Shown here: in pieces, positions 17,585-28,135 of the stretch
Position numbering within the stretch: the first letter of the stretch is position 1
How the letters are laid out: each line of letters begins with the position of its first letter
NCBI GenBank assembly: GCA_017505535.1
Contig: JAFVPD010000003.1
Span: forward strand, 1-64,000
Source of the DNA: Muribaculaceae bacterium
Lineage (GTDB): Bacteria; Bacteroidota; Bacteroidia; Bacteroidales; Muribaculaceae
Reading direction: 5' to 3'
DNA length: 64,000 nt
Notes under the pieces: generated by a model
Database searches by the model: none
The model's input: the letters and a program-made list of their open reading frames with translations, nothing else
Told to the model about the DNA's origin: nothing
Position numbers and translations under genes: made by a program

Positions 17585-17789
17585 CACGTTATAAACATAA
17601 TGTAGATAACATACCTAAATGACTATGTTACAAACATAATGTTGTAGATAACATAATAATAAAGTTGAAGCCTTAGAACAATAACTTAAAAAGCAAGAAA
17701 TATCTAAAAAAGTTATCATAGCTATCAACAGCCATTATTGTTGTTATTAAAATTAATTTTAAAGAAAAAACATATTAAAAAATAAAAGA

Positions 17790-18770
17790 ATGACTGTCGA
17801 TAAAGGCTATGTTGATGCTCCGATAGATTTGTCTCTTGATTTAAAATCGGAAATCAAGAGACTCAAAGAGGAAAAGCATGCGGTGATTCTTGCCCATTAT
17901 TATCAGAAAGGGGAAATTCAAGATCTTGCCGATTACATTGGTGATAGTTTGGCGTTGGCACAAATTGCTCAAAAAATTGAAGCACCTATAATTGTGTTAT
18001 GTGGTGTGAACTTTATGGGTGAAACAGCTAAAATATTGTGCCCCGATAAAAAGGTAATCATTCCCGACATGAATGCAGGGTGCTCGCTTGCCGATAGCTG
18101 CCCGGCCGATGAGTTTGAAAAATTCATCAAATTAAATCCCGGTCACACTGTGGTGAGTTATGTTAATACATCGGCAGCTGTGAAAGCTTTGACTGATGTT
18201 GTTGTGACATCTACCAATGCACAACAAATAGTGGAAAGTCTTCCGGCCGACGAAAAGATTATATTTGGACCTGATCGCAACTTAGGAAATTATATAAACA
18301 GCATAACAGGACGTAACATGAAACTATGGAATGGGGCATGTCACGTTCATGAGCAATTCTCGGTGCAAAAAATATTGGAGCTAAAGGCTCAATATCCCAA
18401 TGCAAAAGTACTTGCTCATCCCGAATGTAAAGATGTGGTAGTGCGCATAGCCGACAAAGTGGGCTCGACAGCTGCATTGTTGAATTATGCTGTAAATAGT
18501 CAAGAAAAAGAATTTATTGTAGCTACTGAGAGTGGAATAATTCATGAAATGCAAAAGAAATGTCCCGAAAAGGTGTTTATACCGGCACCTCCCGAAGATA
18601 GCACTTGTGCATGTAATGAATGTAACTTTATGAGATTAAACACTCTTGAAAAGCTATATAATTGCTTGAAATATGAGCAACCTGAAGTGGTTGTTGATGG
18701 AGAAATAGCAGCAAAAGCAGTAAAACCAATTTTACGTATGCTTGAAATATCAGAGAAACTTAAATTGTAA
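17790..18770 (+). CDS. nadA: Quinolinate synthase
   Basis: 326 residues. It condenses iminoaspartate with dihydroxyacetone phosphate to quinolinate on a [4Fe-4S] cluster in the cytoplasm. Marks: [19 protein letters not shown] near the N-terminus; cluster cysteines in [11 protein letters not shown] (about residue 71) and in NGACHVHE (about 183), with a third in the CACNECNFM group (about 273-278); and the HPECK motif. It pairs with nadB at 12.2 kb, but nadC is not in this window. A long leader and repeats precede it. Confidence 0.95.
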   Translation: MTVDKGYVDAPIDLSLDLKSEIKRLKEEKHAVILAHYYQKGEIQDLADYIGDSLALAQIAQKIEAPIIVLCGVNFMGETAKILCPDKKVIIPDMNAGCSLADSCPADEFEKFIKLNPGHTVVSYVNTSAAVKALTDVVVTSTNAQQIVESLPADEKIIFGPDRNLGNYINSITGRNMKLWNGACHVHEQFSVQKILELKAQYPNAKVLAHPECKDVVVRIADKVGSTAALLNYAVNSQEKEFIVATESGIIHEMQKKCPEKVFIPAPPEDSTCACNECNFMRLNTLEKLYNCLKYEQPEVVVDGEIAAKAVKPILRMLEISEKLKL

Positions 18771-18789
18771 AATATTAAACTTTATAAAT

Positions 18790-21561
18790 ATGGAATATAA
18801 TCACAGAGATATTGAAAGCCGTTGGCAACAATATTGGAAAGAAAATAAAACTTACAAAACCGAGATTGACAATTCACGTCCTAAATATTATGTTTTGGAT
18901 ATGTTCCCTTATCCTTCAGGTGCCGGATTGCACGTTGGGCACCCTCTTGGATATATAGCGTCTGATATATTTTCACGTTATAAACGTTTGCAAGGATTTA
19001 ATGTGCTTCACCCAATGGGATATGATGCATATGGATTGCCTGCCGAACAATATGCTATTCAAACAGGACAACACCCCGAAGTAACTACTTTCCAAAATAT
19101 AGATCGTTATCGTAGCCAACTTGATAAAATAGGGTTCTGCTACGATTGGGATCGTGAAATTAAAACATGTGATCCTGAATACTACAAATGGACTCAATGG
19201 GCTTTTATTCAAATGTATAATTCTTATTTTAATAAAGCTGAAAATAAAGCAAAACCCATTTCAGAGCTCATTGAAAAATTCAATTCAAACGGTACTTCTC
19301 AAGTAGAAGCAGCTTGTAGTAAAGAATTGGAATTTACATCAGATCAATGGAAAGCCTATACCGAAAAAGAAAAGAGCGATGTATTGATGAATTATCGTAT
19401 TGCTTATCTTGGTAATACAATGGTTAACTGGTGTCCAAAACTTGGAACAGTATTGGCCAATGATGAAGTGAGCGAAGGTGTATCAATACGTGGAGGTTAT
19501 CCTGTTGAACAAAAATTGATGTATCAATGGTGTTTGAGAGTTTCTGCCTATGCTCAACGTCTTCTTGATGGTCTTGAAACAATCGATTGGACCGATTCAT
19601 TAAAAGAAACCCAACGTAACTGGATAGGTCGCAGTGAAGGTGCTGAAATGATTTTCAAGATTGACAATAGTGATGTAGAACTTGAAATCTTTACCACACG
19701 TGCCGATACTGTTTTTGGTGTAACATTTATGGTACTTGCACCTGAAAGTGCCTATGTTGATAAAATTGTAACTGCCGATAAAAAAGAAGAGGTAGATGCT
19801 TATATAAAGAGTATAAAGCACAAAACCGAACGTGAACGCATGATTGATAAAACAGTCAGTGGTGTGTTTACAGGTGCTTATGCCATTAATCCATTAACAG
19901 GAAAGAATATTCCGGTGTGGGTGAGTGACTATGTACTTGCAGGATATGGTACAGGAGCTATTATGGCAGTACCAGCTCATGATAGTCGTGACTATGCATT
20001 TGCACGTCATTTTGATTTACCTATTATTCCTCTTATTGAAGGATGCGACGTGAGCGAAGCAAGCTTCGATGCCAAAGAGGGTAAAATGATAAATTCTCAA
20101 GGTGCAGAACTCAATCTCAATGGTCTTGAAGTGAAAGAAGCTATTGCTGCAACTAAGAAATTTATAAGCGAAAAAGGTATTGGTAAAGTAAAAGTAAATT
20201 ATCGTTTGCGTGATGCTATATTCAGCCGTCAACGTTATTGGGGCGAACCATTCCCTGTTTATTATAAAGATGGAATGCCTCACATGCTTGATGAAAGCAA
20301 ACTTCCATTATTGTTGCCCGAAGTAGATAAATTCCTCCCAACTGAAACAGGTGAACCTCCATTGGGAAGAGCTAAAAATTGGGAAACAGAAGAAGGTTAT
20401 AAACTTGAATTGTGCACAATGCCCGGTTTTGCCGGTTCATCGGCTTATTATTTGCGATATATGGATCCTCGCAATAATGATGCTCTTGTATCAACTGAAG
20501 CAAATCAATATTGGCGCAATGTCGATTTGTATCTTGGTGGATCGGAACATGCAACAGGACACTTGATTTATAGTCGTTTTTGGAATAAATTCCTTTATGA
20601 CTATGGTGTAGTTTGTGAGCAAGAGCCATTTAAGAAACTCATAAATCAAGGTATGATTCAAGGACGTTCCAACTTTGTATATCGCATAAAAGATACCAAT
20701 ACTTTTGTATCATATAATCTTAAACGTGATTATGAAGTGACACAAATCCACGTTGATGTTAACATTGTGTCAAATGATGTACTCGATATAGAAAAATTCC
20801 GTGCATGGCGTCCTGAATTCAAAGATGCAGAGTTTATTCTTGAAGATGGAAAATATGTGTGTGGATATGCCATAGAAAAAATGTCAAAATCAATGTTTAA
20901 TGTGGTTAATCCCGATGACATTGTTGACAAATATGGAGCTGATACATTGCGTTTATATGAAATGTTCCTTGGTCCTCTTGAACAAAGTAAACCTTGGGAT
21001 ACAAATGGTATAGATGGTGTTAACCGTTTCCTCAAAAAATTGTGGGGTATTTTCTACAAAGGAGAAGAAATGGTTGTTACCGACATTCAACCAACTGCCG
21101 AAGAATTAAAAGCATTACATAAACTCATTAAGAAAGTAACTTTTGATATCGAAAACTTCTCTTACAACACATCTATCAGTGCGTTTATGATATGTGTAAA
21201 TGAACTTTCTTCATTGAAATGTCGCAGTAAAGCCATCATGGAACAAGTGCTTGTGGTATTGGCACCATTTGCACCTCACATTACTGAAGAATTGTGGCAT
21301 GCTATTGGTTATGACACAACAATTTGTGATGCAAAATGGCCTATATACAATGAAGAATACCTTAAGGAGGCAAATGTTACTTATGCTGTTTCATTTAATG
21401 GTAAAGCGCGTTTCAACATGGAAGTAGCTGTTGATACTCCTAAAGAAGAAGTAGAAAAAATGGCACTTGCTCATGAAGGAGCTGCAAAATGGCTTGAAGG
21501 AAAAACAATACGTAAAATTATTGTTGTTCCCGGAAAAATTGTCAATATCGTTGTAGGATAA
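18790..21561 (+). CDS. leuS: Leucyl-tRNA synthetase
   Basis: 923 residues, class I synthetase charging tRNA-Leu. The HIGH signature is HVGH in [16 protein letters not shown] (about residues 47-50). The editing (CP1) domain contains [19 protein letters not shown] and [21 protein letters not shown] is exact at about 697-701 ([10 protein letters not shown]), then the anticodon-binding and C-terminal domains. The start [16 protein letters not shown] is the normal family N-terminus; an in-frame extension into the end of nadA is not credible. The gene follows nadA by 19 bases and may be co-transcribed. Confidence 0.97.
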   Translation: MEYNHRDIESRWQQYWKENKTYKTEIDNSRPKYYVLDMFPYPSGAGLHVGHPLGYIASDIFSRYKRLQGFNVLHPMGYDAYGLPAEQYAIQTGQHPEVTTFQNIDRYRSQLDKIGFCYDWDREIKTCDPEYYKWTQWAFIQMYNSYFNKAENKAKPISELIEKFNSNGTSQVEAACSKELEFTSDQWKAYTEKEKSDVLMNYRIAYLGNTMVNWCPKLGTVLANDEVSEGVSIRGGYPVEQKLMYQWCLRVSAYAQRLLDGLETIDWTDSLKETQRNWIGRSEGAEMIFKIDNSDVELEIFTTRADTVFGVTFMVLAPESAYVDKIVTADKKEEVDAYIKSIKHKTERERMIDKTVSGVFTGAYAINPLTGKNIPVWVSDYVLAGYGTGAIMAVPAHDSRDYAFARHFDLPIIPLIEGCDVSEASFDAKEGKMINSQGAELNLNGLEVKEAIAATKKFISEKGIGKVKVNYRLRDAIFSRQRYWGEPFPVYYKDGMPHMLDESKLPLLLPEVDKFLPTETGEPPLGRAKNWETEEGYKLELCTMPGFAGSSAYYLRYMDPRNNDALVSTEANQYWRNVDLYLGGSEHATGHLIYSRFWNKFLYDYGVVCEQEPFKKLINQGMIQGRSNFVYRIKDTNTFVSYNLKRDYEVTQIHVDVNIVSNDVLDIEKFRAWRPEFKDAEFILEDGKYVCGYAIEKMSKSMFNVVNPDDIVDKYGADTLRLYEMFLGPLEQSKPWDTNGIDGVNRFLKKLWGIFYKGEEMVVTDIQPTAEELKALHKLIKKVTFDIENFSYNTSISAFMICVNELSSLKCRSKAIMEQVLVVLAPFAPHITEELWHAIGYDTTICDAKWPIYNEEYLKEANVTYAVSFNGKARFNMEVAVDTPKEEVEKMALAHEGAAKWLEGKTIRKIIVVPGKIVNIVVG

Positions 21562-21615
21562 TAATTTAGTTAAATTGTCGTTTTAATAGTGTATTATAAA
21601 TACTTTGATTGATAG

Positions 21616-22197
21616 ATGAAGAAAATAGTATTTGCTACCAATAATGCTCACAAATTATCGGAAATTAGAAGTATTTTGGGAGATGAATATGAGATATTGA
21701 GTCTAAGGGATATCAATTGTGATGTTGATATCCCGGAGACTGCATCTACGCTTGAAGGTAATGCCGAAATCAAAGTAAGATACATTAAAGAACACTTTGG
21801 TTATGATTGTTTTGCCGATGATACCGGTCTTGAAGTAGATGCCTTAAATGGTGCTCCCGGTGTTTTTTCGGCACGTTATGCAGGCCCAGAGCATGATTCA
21901 TTGAAAAATATGAATTTATTGCTTAAAAACATGAGCGATAAAACCGATAGAAAAGCTCGTTTTCGCACTGTTATTGCACTATTGATAGACAACCAATTAA
22001 CGCTCATGGACGGAGTTGTGGAAGGTGAAATTACTCTACAACCGCAGGGTGATAACGGATTTGGTTATGATCCTATTTTTAGTCCTGAAGGTTTTGATGT
22101 TACTTTTGCTCAAATGGACTCATCAATAAAAAATAAGATTAGTCATAGAGCCAGAGCTACAGAAAAACTTATAGAATATTTGAATCAAATAAAATGA
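21616..22197 (+). CDS. rdgB: XTP/dITP diphosphatase (non-canonical purine NTP pyrophosphatase)
   Basis: 193 residues, HAM1/RdgB family. It hydrolyses dITP, XTP and related damaged nucleotides to monophosphates, keeping them out of DNA and RNA. Family marks are [16 protein letters not shown] at the N-terminus, [41 protein letters not shown] and [11 protein letters not shown] near the C-terminus, followed by [14 protein letters not shown]. It ends 7 bases before porZ, suggesting one operon. Confidence 0.95.
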   Translation: MKKIVFATNNAHKLSEIRSILGDEYEILSLRDINCDVDIPETASTLEGNAEIKVRYIKEHFGYDCFADDTGLEVDALNGAPGVFSARYAGPEHDSLKNMNLLLKNMSDKTDRKARFRTVIALLIDNQLTLMDGVVEGEITLQPQGDNGFGYDPIFSPEGFDVTFAQMDSSIKNKISHRARATEKLIEYLNQIK

Positions 22198-22204
22198 CGA
22201 TATT

Positions 22205-24592
22205 ATGATAAAAAGAGTATTGATATTATTAGCAGTATTATTACCATTTATCGCCAAATCTCAAATGGGAGTGGGTGAATGGAAATTGTACACAACATTT
22301 GCCAATAGCGTAACAAAAATGCTTGAGACACCCGATAAATTATATTACTTATCGGAAAATTGTTTATTCTCTTTTGATAAAGAAACCGAGGAGAGCTATT
22401 GTTATGCTTCAATTAATAAACTCAATGATAATATCATATCAGGTATTTATTACAATCAAGAAAATAAATATTTATTGATAGCATATAGTTCAGGTAATAT
22501 TGACCTATTGTATGACAATGGTGAAGTGGTCAATATGTCGGATATTAAAGATGCTACAATGACTACATCAAAAAAAATCAATGATGTAGATTTTCATAAT
22601 AATCGCATTTATGTAGCTACAATTTTTGGCTTGGTTGTTTTTGACGACCAAAAACATCGTGTTGTAGAATCGGGTATTTACAACAAAGAGTTGCTCGCTG
22701 TTGAAATTGTTGGTGATTATATATTGATAAGTAGTGATGGTAAAATTTTAGCTTCATCAATAGATGTACTTCACAACACTTTTGATAAATTTACTACAGT
22801 GACTTCGGCCAATGCTGTAGCCATGAATTCAATTTCAGACAAAAAACTATTGATAATCTTGAAGAGTGGTAATGCCTATTCTTTGCGTCATAGCGACGTG
22901 AATTTATCGGCCGATATAAGTAAAATCATCACCGGATTTTCTTTTGTGAGCAATGGTGTGAAATATATAGCTGAAAATGCACAAGGAAATCCGTATGCTT
23001 TTTCAACTACCACTGTATTCAACTATGATGGAGATGGTAATCTATCGTCATTGACACTTCCGGTTGATTTACAAAATAGGACAATTGCCTATTGGGACAA
23101 CTCTAATAATTTATGGACCGGTGACAGAAATGGAATTGCTTACTATGATATAAGTGGCGAAAATGTAACCGTGCTCAGAGATACTTTCAAACCCGAAAGT
23201 GTAACAGTTACCGAAGTAGTATTCCTTTCAAGAGGAAATTCTGGTAAAGTATATTTGTCAAACAATGCGGCAAGTAAAATTTTCGGTAATTATGACGCTT
23301 ATAAAATCAGTCACATAAACACTATTAAAGATGGAGTAATCACAAATGTTGAACCGGTAGTGTTCACCGAAGCAAACAAAAATAATCCCTCTGAAACCGG
23401 GATTATGTGTGATACTTATCAGATAGTTGAGGACCCAACCGATCCCGATGCCTACTATGTGGGTACATATTGGGACGGTATATACAAAATCAAGAACAAT
23501 GAGCAAATAGGAAAATATGATTGGACTAATAGTACCATAAGCAAAATTCAAAATTGGTCATGCCATGTTCCTGCTCTTGCTTTTGATAAAAATAATAATC
23601 TATGGGCAATGCAATATGTGTCAGGAACACCTGCTTTGCACATGATTACTGCTAAAAATCTCGCTAAGGGAGAAACTCAAATTTCAGATTGGAATGGTAT
23701 TAATATAAATGACTTTAGTGGTGACAAAGATGGACGTATTCTAATTTGTAAAAAATCAAATATGATATTCATCAGTGATGGAACATGGGATAGTCGTCTT
23801 GTTGCATATGATACCAAAGGAACTTATGATGACGTGAGTGATGATACATATTTTGTGTGGACAAAATTTGTTGATCAAGATGGCAAGTCGCTCGACCCTG
23901 AACGCATTTGTTGTCTCGTCGAAGATGAAAGTGGAAGAGTGTGGGTTGGAACTATGTCGGGCATATTTGAAATAGCTCGCCCTGCCGATGCTACTAATAT
24001 GTCTATGAGCGTAAATCACATTAAAGTACCACGTAACGATGGTACAAATTTGGCTGATTATTTGCTTGATAATCAAACAGTGACTTCAATTGCTGTGGAT
24101 AATTCAAATCGCAAATGGATCACAACATTAACCTCAGGGGTATTTTTGGTGAGTGCAAACGGCGATGAAATTATAGAACATTTCACAACCGAGAACTCAA
24201 AAATACCTTCTAATCGTTTATATTCTGTGATGTGTATAAATGATGGTAATTCGGTTTATATTGGTTCTGATGTGGGTTTAATTGAGTATAAGAGCAATTC
24301 ATCGCCTGCACAGAGCGATTATTCAAATGTATATGCCTATCCCAATCCTGTGAGACCCGACTATACCGGGTGGATTACAATTACCGGTCTAATGGAAAAT
24401 TCATTGGTAAAAATAGCTGATGCTATGGGTAATGTTTTCTATTCAACTCGATCGGAAGGTGGTATGGTGACATGGGACGGTTGTGATAGCGATGGACAGC
24501 GTGTAAAGACAGGTGTTTACTATGTTTTTGCGTCTCAAAATGCCAACGATGTGAGTTCGGGGGCTGTAACAAAAATTCTCGTGGTTAATTAA
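22205..24592 (+). CDS. porZ: PorZ-like type IX secretion protein
   Basis: 795 residues with a signal peptide ending FIAKSQ. The first about 690 residues form repeated WD/two-component-propeller-like blades (LWTGDRNGIAYYDISG; RVWVGTMSGIFEIA; RKWITTLTSGVFLV). The C-terminal about 90 residues start YAYPNPVRPDYTGWITITG and end ILVVN, an FlgD-like/CTD-type Ig fold. This layout matches PorZ, the surface component of the type IX secretion attachment complex that presents A-LPS in Porphyromonas. That function is taken from the family. No other por genes are in the window. Confidence 0.85.
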   Translation: MIKRVLILLAVLLPFIAKSQMGVGEWKLYTTFANSVTKMLETPDKLYYLSENCLFSFDKETEESYCYASINKLNDNIISGIYYNQENKYLLIAYSSGNIDLLYDNGEVVNMSDIKDATMTTSKKINDVDFHNNRIYVATIFGLVVFDDQKHRVVESGIYNKELLAVEIVGDYILISSDGKILASSIDVLHNTFDKFTTVTSANAVAMNSISDKKLLIILKSGNAYSLRHSDVNLSADISKIITGFSFVSNGVKYIAENAQGNPYAFSTTTVFNYDGDGNLSSLTLPVDLQNRTIAYWDNSNNLWTGDRNGIAYYDISGENVTVLRDTFKPESVTVTEVVFLSRGNSGKVYLSNNAASKIFGNYDAYKISHINTIKDGVITNVEPVVFTEANKNNPSETGIMCDTYQIVEDPTDPDAYYVGTYWDGIYKIKNNEQIGKYDWTNSTISKIQNWSCHVPALAFDKNNNLWAMQYVSGTPALHMITAKNLAKGETQISDWNGININDFSGDKDGRILICKKSNMIFISDGTWDSRLVAYDTKGTYDDVSDDTYFVWTKFVDQDGKSLDPERICCLVEDESGRVWVGTMSGIFEIARPADATNMSMSVNHIKVPRNDGTNLADYLLDNQTVTSIAVDNSNRKWITTLTSGVFLVSANGDEIIEHFTTENSKIPSNRLYSVMCINDGNSVYIGSDVGLIEYKSNSSPAQSDYSNVYAYPNPVRPDYTGWITITGLMENSLVKIADAMGNVFYSTRSEGGMVTWDGCDSDGQRVKTGVYYVFASQNANDVSSGAVTKILVVN

Positions 24593-24610
24593 TAGCCACA
24601 AAAGATAATT

Positions 24611-25135
24611 ATGGCAATAGGATTAAAATATATTGATGAAGATGACAAGTGCTACGGCATTACAGGTATGGCCATCGGTATAATGGTGTGTGATGCCGAA
24701 AATCTTATTTCGTCAATATCTCTTGATGAGGAAGAGGGCAATGCTATGAAATTTACCAACGAAATTTTCACCGCAAATCCTCGCATTCCTGCCAAATTAT
24801 CTTGGCAACACATGGTTGAGCAATATCAAATAGCCATGGGTATGCTCATTGCCAATTTAATGTGTCGTAATTGTGTATTGCGACAAGGAGGTATTAGCAA
24901 TGAGATGAAAAATCTTGTTTATAAATATCTTCAAGATGAAGGTAAAAGAATCTGTTCACTTGAAGAAGATGAGATTAAGAGATTGTTTGATAAAAACTAT
25001 GCTTTCATGCAACGTATATTTAACCACCAGGGGGTACAAAATATTGTGCATGATTTTGTCAGAAACCTCAAGTCATCTCGTTCGATGGAACGTTCTCAGA
25101 TTATTGAAAATCTGCGTGCATTGAGCATGCTATGA
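24611..25135 (+). CDS. Conserved hypothetical cytoplasmic protein following porZ
   Basis: 174 residues, no signal peptide or membrane helix, mostly helical and acidic. It opens MAIGLKYIDEDDKCYGITGM. A pair of cysteines appears at NLMCRNCVLRQGG. I do not recognise a named domain, although I recall similar genes in Bacteroidales genomes near porZ. It is 18 bases after porZ on the same strand and converges with wbqC, overlapping it by 6 bases at the 3' end. The function is unknown; the spacing suggests co-transcription with rdgB and porZ. Confidence 0.6.
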   Translation: MAIGLKYIDEDDKCYGITGMAIGIMVCDAENLISSISLDEEEGNAMKFTNEIFTANPRIPAKLSWQHMVEQYQIAMGMLIANLMCRNCVLRQGGISNEMKNLVYKYLQDEGKRICSLEEDEIKRLFDKNYAFMQRIFNHQGVQNIVHDFVRNLKSSRSMERSQIIENLRALSML

Positions 25136-25810
25136 AATAATTTTTTTGAGAATCAAAGGCGATTCGGGTCCCATGTTGAAAATGAGATCAAGAATGCTCA
25201 GATTGGAAATAAAACCTAATTGAGCTTTTCTCAATTGATAATATTCTACCGTAGCGATATCACTAAAAGTATCGTTGCGGTAATCTTTTATGTTGCCTGA
25301 AATATTATCGGTGTCATAGGTCACAATGTTGTCGAGCAAGAGTATTTCTCGTATTGTTTGGTCTAAGTATCTAATAAGTTTCATGAGATTTTCACCCTCA
25401 TTGTGAGCCGATAGAAAGGGTTTAAATCTATCAATATAATATTCAAAAAACGGAGTGCGCCCATAGGCCGATTCCAAAGCTACACGATGGACATTCCACC
25501 ACGCCCCATGCGTTGATATATTTACGTCGTTCCACGACGATTTAGACCCCTTTAAAGGCTTCTCAATGGGTATTGTCAGCTGTAGTTGTCCGTGAGTGTC
25601 GGCAATTGTGTAGCGATGCGTGTCTTTTTGACGTTTATTGTATCGGCAATTGCAATCGATTACAACATTGGCATATTGAGCGAGTGTTGCATAAAAGCCA
25701 ATGTTGCCACAACATAATGGTGGCAACACTGCTGTAATATCGTGATGTACTATGAGGGGAGAAGATGGTTTCACTTGTCGGGATTGGCATCGGTGAATAC
25801 TCTGTTCCAT
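25130..25810 (-). CDS. WbqC family protein
   Basis: 226 residues. The WbqC-like core starts around residue 25 (TAVLPPLCCGNIGFYATLAQY) and continues with NCRYNKRQKDTHRYTIADT, LTIPIEKP and NVHRVALESAYGRTPFFEYY, characteristic of this family, which is associated with O-antigen or glycan loci and has no established activity. The first ATG used here overlaps the end of lepB by 40 bases; the true start may be a few codons further in. It is the last gene of dapB-lepB-wbqC. Confidence 0.85.
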   Translation of the reverse strand: MEQSIHRCQSRQVKPSSPLIVHHDITAVLPPLCCGNIGFYATLAQYANVVIDCNCRYNKRQKDTHRYTIADTHGQLQLTIPIEKPLKGSKSSWNDVNISTHGAWWNVHRVALESAYGRTPFFEYYIDRFKPFLSAHNEGENLMKLIRYLDQTIREILLLDNIVTYDTDNISGNIKDYRNDTFSDIATVEYYQLRKAQLGFISNLSILDLIFNMGPESPLILKKIIS

Positions 25811-27159
25811 CTTATACCTCCATTAAGTAACCCTTTGTCTTTATCAAATGAGATGAGAACAAACATGGGTTTACCCACAATGTGGTCTTCGGGAACAAAT
25901 CCCCAAAAACGTGAGTCAAGAGAATTGTGACGATTATCACCCATCATGAAGTAATAGTCCATTTGGAAAGTATATTCTTTGGCGGGTGCACCATTGATGT
26001 AAACTGTGCCATCACGCATTTCGGCATCATTAAATTCATAGTTGCGAATACATCTTTTGTAAATGGCCCAAGTGCTATCGTTGAGTTCAATGGTGGCTCC
26101 TTTCTTAGGAATCCAAATGGGTCCAAAATTATCTTGTCCCCAGCCCCATTTTTTGCCTTCTCCCAATGGGTAAATGAGTTCATCGCTGAGAGGTTTATAA
26201 CGTTCAATGAAATCCAAGTCCGATTTTTGTTTGAGCTTATCAACCATTGCTTGAGTAAGAGGCGATACATATATATCGGGGTAGTCACGAGTGATGGCAC
26301 GATCATCGACAGCTACACCAAGGTCCTCCCATTCGGCATCGCTCATCATGCGATTTTTTAATTTGAAGAAATAGTTAAACTGAACGTTTTGAGGTTGTTC
26401 TTGTTCTTTTCCATTGATAAAAATTGTGCCGTCAACTATTTTAAGAGTGTCACCGGGAAGGCCCACACAACGTTTCACATAATTTTCGCGACGGTCAACC
26501 GGACGATAAATGATTTCACCAAAGTCTTTTTCATTTGCTTCAATAAATTTACGGCCAAATTGTTGTACGAGAGTGTAATAGTCGGGATTTTGTATTTTCA
26601 CGGCGACAGTATCTCCGGCAGGGAAATTAAACACTACGATGTCGCCCAATTCTACTTTCCCAAAACCTTTCAAACGGTGATATTTCCATTGAGGCCACTC
26701 AAGGTAACTTTTTGTGTTTACGATGGGCAATGTGTTTTGCACCAATGGAAAATGCACGGGAGTCATGGGAACTCGAGGGCCATATACCATCTTGTTTACC
26801 CACAAATAATCTCCCACTAATAAAGTTTTTTCAAGTGATGACGATGGTATTTGATAGTTTTGACCGATAAATGCAAATACAAAATATACCAAAATGAGAG
26901 CATAGACGATGGCATCAACCCAACTCATGATTGTTTTCACCGTGGCGCTTTTGCTCTTTTTCCACCAAGTGAGAGGTATGTAACCTGTGATATATATGTC
27001 AAAAAGCAAAATGATGAATAATGAAACCCACCAACTGCCAAGCCATGCTACCCAGGCAAAGAATATTAGCGAAACTATACCAAATCTCACCCATCGAGTA
27101 GTGGCTGTTTCTTTTATGCGTCGTAAAAAATCGGCTTTAAAATCAAATTTATTGTTCAT
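25771..27159 (-). CDS. lepB: Signal peptidase I
   Basis: 462 residues, longer than typical because of insertions common in Bacteroidetes. Membrane segments lie near 26-58 and 78-99. The catalytic serine is S108 in IPSSSLEKTL, the general-base lysine K229 in NYVKRCVGLPGD, and the GDNRHNSLDSRFWG box lies near the C-terminus. It cleaves secretory signal peptides on the outer face of the inner membrane. It follows dapB by 15 bases on the minus strand. Confidence 0.95.
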   Translation of the reverse strand: MNNKFDFKADFLRRIKETATTRWVRFGIVSLIFFAWVAWLGSWWVSLFIILLFDIYITGYIPLTWWKKSKSATVKTIMSWVDAIVYALILVYFVFAFIGQNYQIPSSSLEKTLLVGDYLWVNKMVYGPRVPMTPVHFPLVQNTLPIVNTKSYLEWPQWKYHRLKGFGKVELGDIVVFNFPAGDTVAVKIQNPDYYTLVQQFGRKFIEANEKDFGEIIYRPVDRRENYVKRCVGLPGDTLKIVDGTIFINGKEQEQPQNVQFNYFFKLKNRMMSDAEWEDLGVAVDDRAITRDYPDIYVSPLTQAMVDKLKQKSDLDFIERYKPLSDELIYPLGEGKKWGWGQDNFGPIWIPKKGATIELNDSTWAIYKRCIRNYEFNDAEMRDGTVYINGAPAKEYTFQMDYYFMMGDNRHNSLDSRFWGFVPEDHIVGKPMFVLISFDKDKGLLNGGIRWNRVFTDANPDK

Positions 27160-27174
27160 ATTGTTCTTTTAAAA

Positions 27175-27900
27175 TCAATTATTTAACAATTCACCCATCA
27201 TTTGGTCCATAGTGAGGAATCCTTTGTGCGAGGCTACCCATTCGGCAGCAACAACCGCACCCAATGCAAATCCTTCTCTACTCTTGGCTTTGTGCTCGAT
27301 TGTGATTGTATCAACGTTGCTGTCCCAAGAAATAATGTGAGTTCCCGGCACTTCTCCTTCTCGTTCATGATTGATAAACAATTCATCGTCTGAAGGGGTT
27401 TTCTCGGTCCAATTATTTATGCGTTCAACATTTTCAATCAAGCCTTCGGCAAGTGTTATAGCAGTTCCACTTGGGTGGTCGAGCTTGTGAATGTGATGTA
27501 TCTCATTCATTGAGGGGGTATATCCTGTAAATTTATTCATCATTGAACTGAGATATTTATTCAGTGTGAAAAATATATTTACGCCAAGACTGAAGTTGGA
27601 ACTCCAAAAAAATGTGGCTGAATTATTTTCACACATATGTTGTACCTCATTCATGCGAGATGTCCAACCTGTTGATCCTGAGACAACTTTTACTCCTTGA
27701 GCAAAAGCTTTTTTGTAATTATCGACTGCTGTGTTAGGAGTGGTAAATTCAATGGCTACATCGGCACTGCGAAACGCGTCACTATCAAAGTCTTGTTGAT
27801 TATCAACATCAATAATGGCCACAATCTCATGACCACGACTCTCGGCCACACGATGTATTGTGCGACCCATTTTTCCATATCCTATGAGTGCTATTTTCAT
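27175..27900 (-). CDS. dapB: 4-hydroxy-tetrahydrodipicolinate reductase
   Basis: 241 residues. It performs the NAD(P)H-dependent reduction step of lysine and diaminopimelate synthesis. Visible: the Rossmann motif IGYGKMGRTIH at the N-terminus, VVSGSTGW, SSNFSLGVNIFF, and the substrate motif HIHKLDHPSGTAITLAE with the catalytic His/Lys region. It is first of the minus-strand operon with lepB and wbqC. The promoter overlaps a 15-bp inverted repeat at 27921-27956. Confidence 0.95.
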   Translation of the reverse strand: MKIALIGYGKMGRTIHRVAESRGHEIVAIIDVDNQQDFDSDAFRSADVAIEFTTPNTAVDNYKKAFAQGVKVVSGSTGWTSRMNEVQHMCENNSATFFWSSNFSLGVNIFFTLNKYLSSMMNKFTGYTPSMNEIHHIHKLDHPSGTAITLAEGLIENVERINNWTEKTPSDDELFINHEREGEVPGTHIISWDSNVDTITIEHKAKSREGFALGAVVAAEWVASHKGFLTMDQMMGELLNN

Positions 27901-27919
27901 TCTAAATCAATTATTTGTA

Positions 27920-27956
27920 CAAAGGTACATAAAAATCCGCTTTTTTATGTACCTTT
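27920..27956 (-). promoter_or_regulatory. dapB -7 element embedded in a 15-bp inverted repeat
   Basis: On the minus strand TACCTTTG (27927-27920) is the -7 box. AAAGGTACATAAAAA (27921-27935) and its perfect complement (27942-27956) flank a 6-base centre. A dyad covering the promoter suggests an operator. As an RNA hairpin it would be upstream of the start site. Confidence 0.45.
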
Positions 27957-28034
27957 ATTCACAAAAGCACTCTTTGAACGAGTAAAAGTTTAGTTTTTAT
28001 CGATTGGACTAAAAAAGTTTTTTCGACAGTTAAA

Positions 28035-28066
28035 TTTGGGTTTTTAATTTGTCGGTATTATCTTTG
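28035..28066 (+). promoter_or_regulatory. Promoter of the glycosyltransferase/ruvB operon
   Basis: TTTG (28035-28038), 20 bases, TATCTTTG (28059-28066). An excellent match, 70 bases before the start at 28136. Confidence 0.7.
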
Positions 28067-28135
28067 TGTTTTAAACCAATTAAATATTGTTTTTAATATT
28101 ATCGGCTGATAATAAAAGCCAACACCCCATTCAGC

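Larger units (their letters stand above)
17125..17789 (+). other. AT-rich intergenic region with repeated TGTAGAT boxes
   Basis: About 665 bases with no gene and an AT content visibly near 78 percent. TGTAGAT occurs four times in the same orientation (17221, 17402, 17601, 17643). The last two are TGTAGATAA, one base from the complement of a consensus DnaA box, and sit in near-identical units (AAACATAATG(TTG)TAGATAACATA) at 17591-17613 and 17630-17655. A TAACTTTG box at 17577-17584 could be the nadA promoter, giving a long leader containing those repeats. A lox/dif-like dyad is at 17325-17358. The region could be regulatory, an origin or a recombination site. Confidence 0.5.

Noticed and set aside
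17585..17789. NAD-sensing riboswitch in the nadA leader
   Set aside because: The leader is AT-rich with direct repeats but shows no stable multi-helix fold resembling known NAD riboswitches.
18742..18789. N-terminal extension of LeuS into nadA
   Set aside because: Family members start MEYN at 18790; the extension only reads through the nadA stop region.
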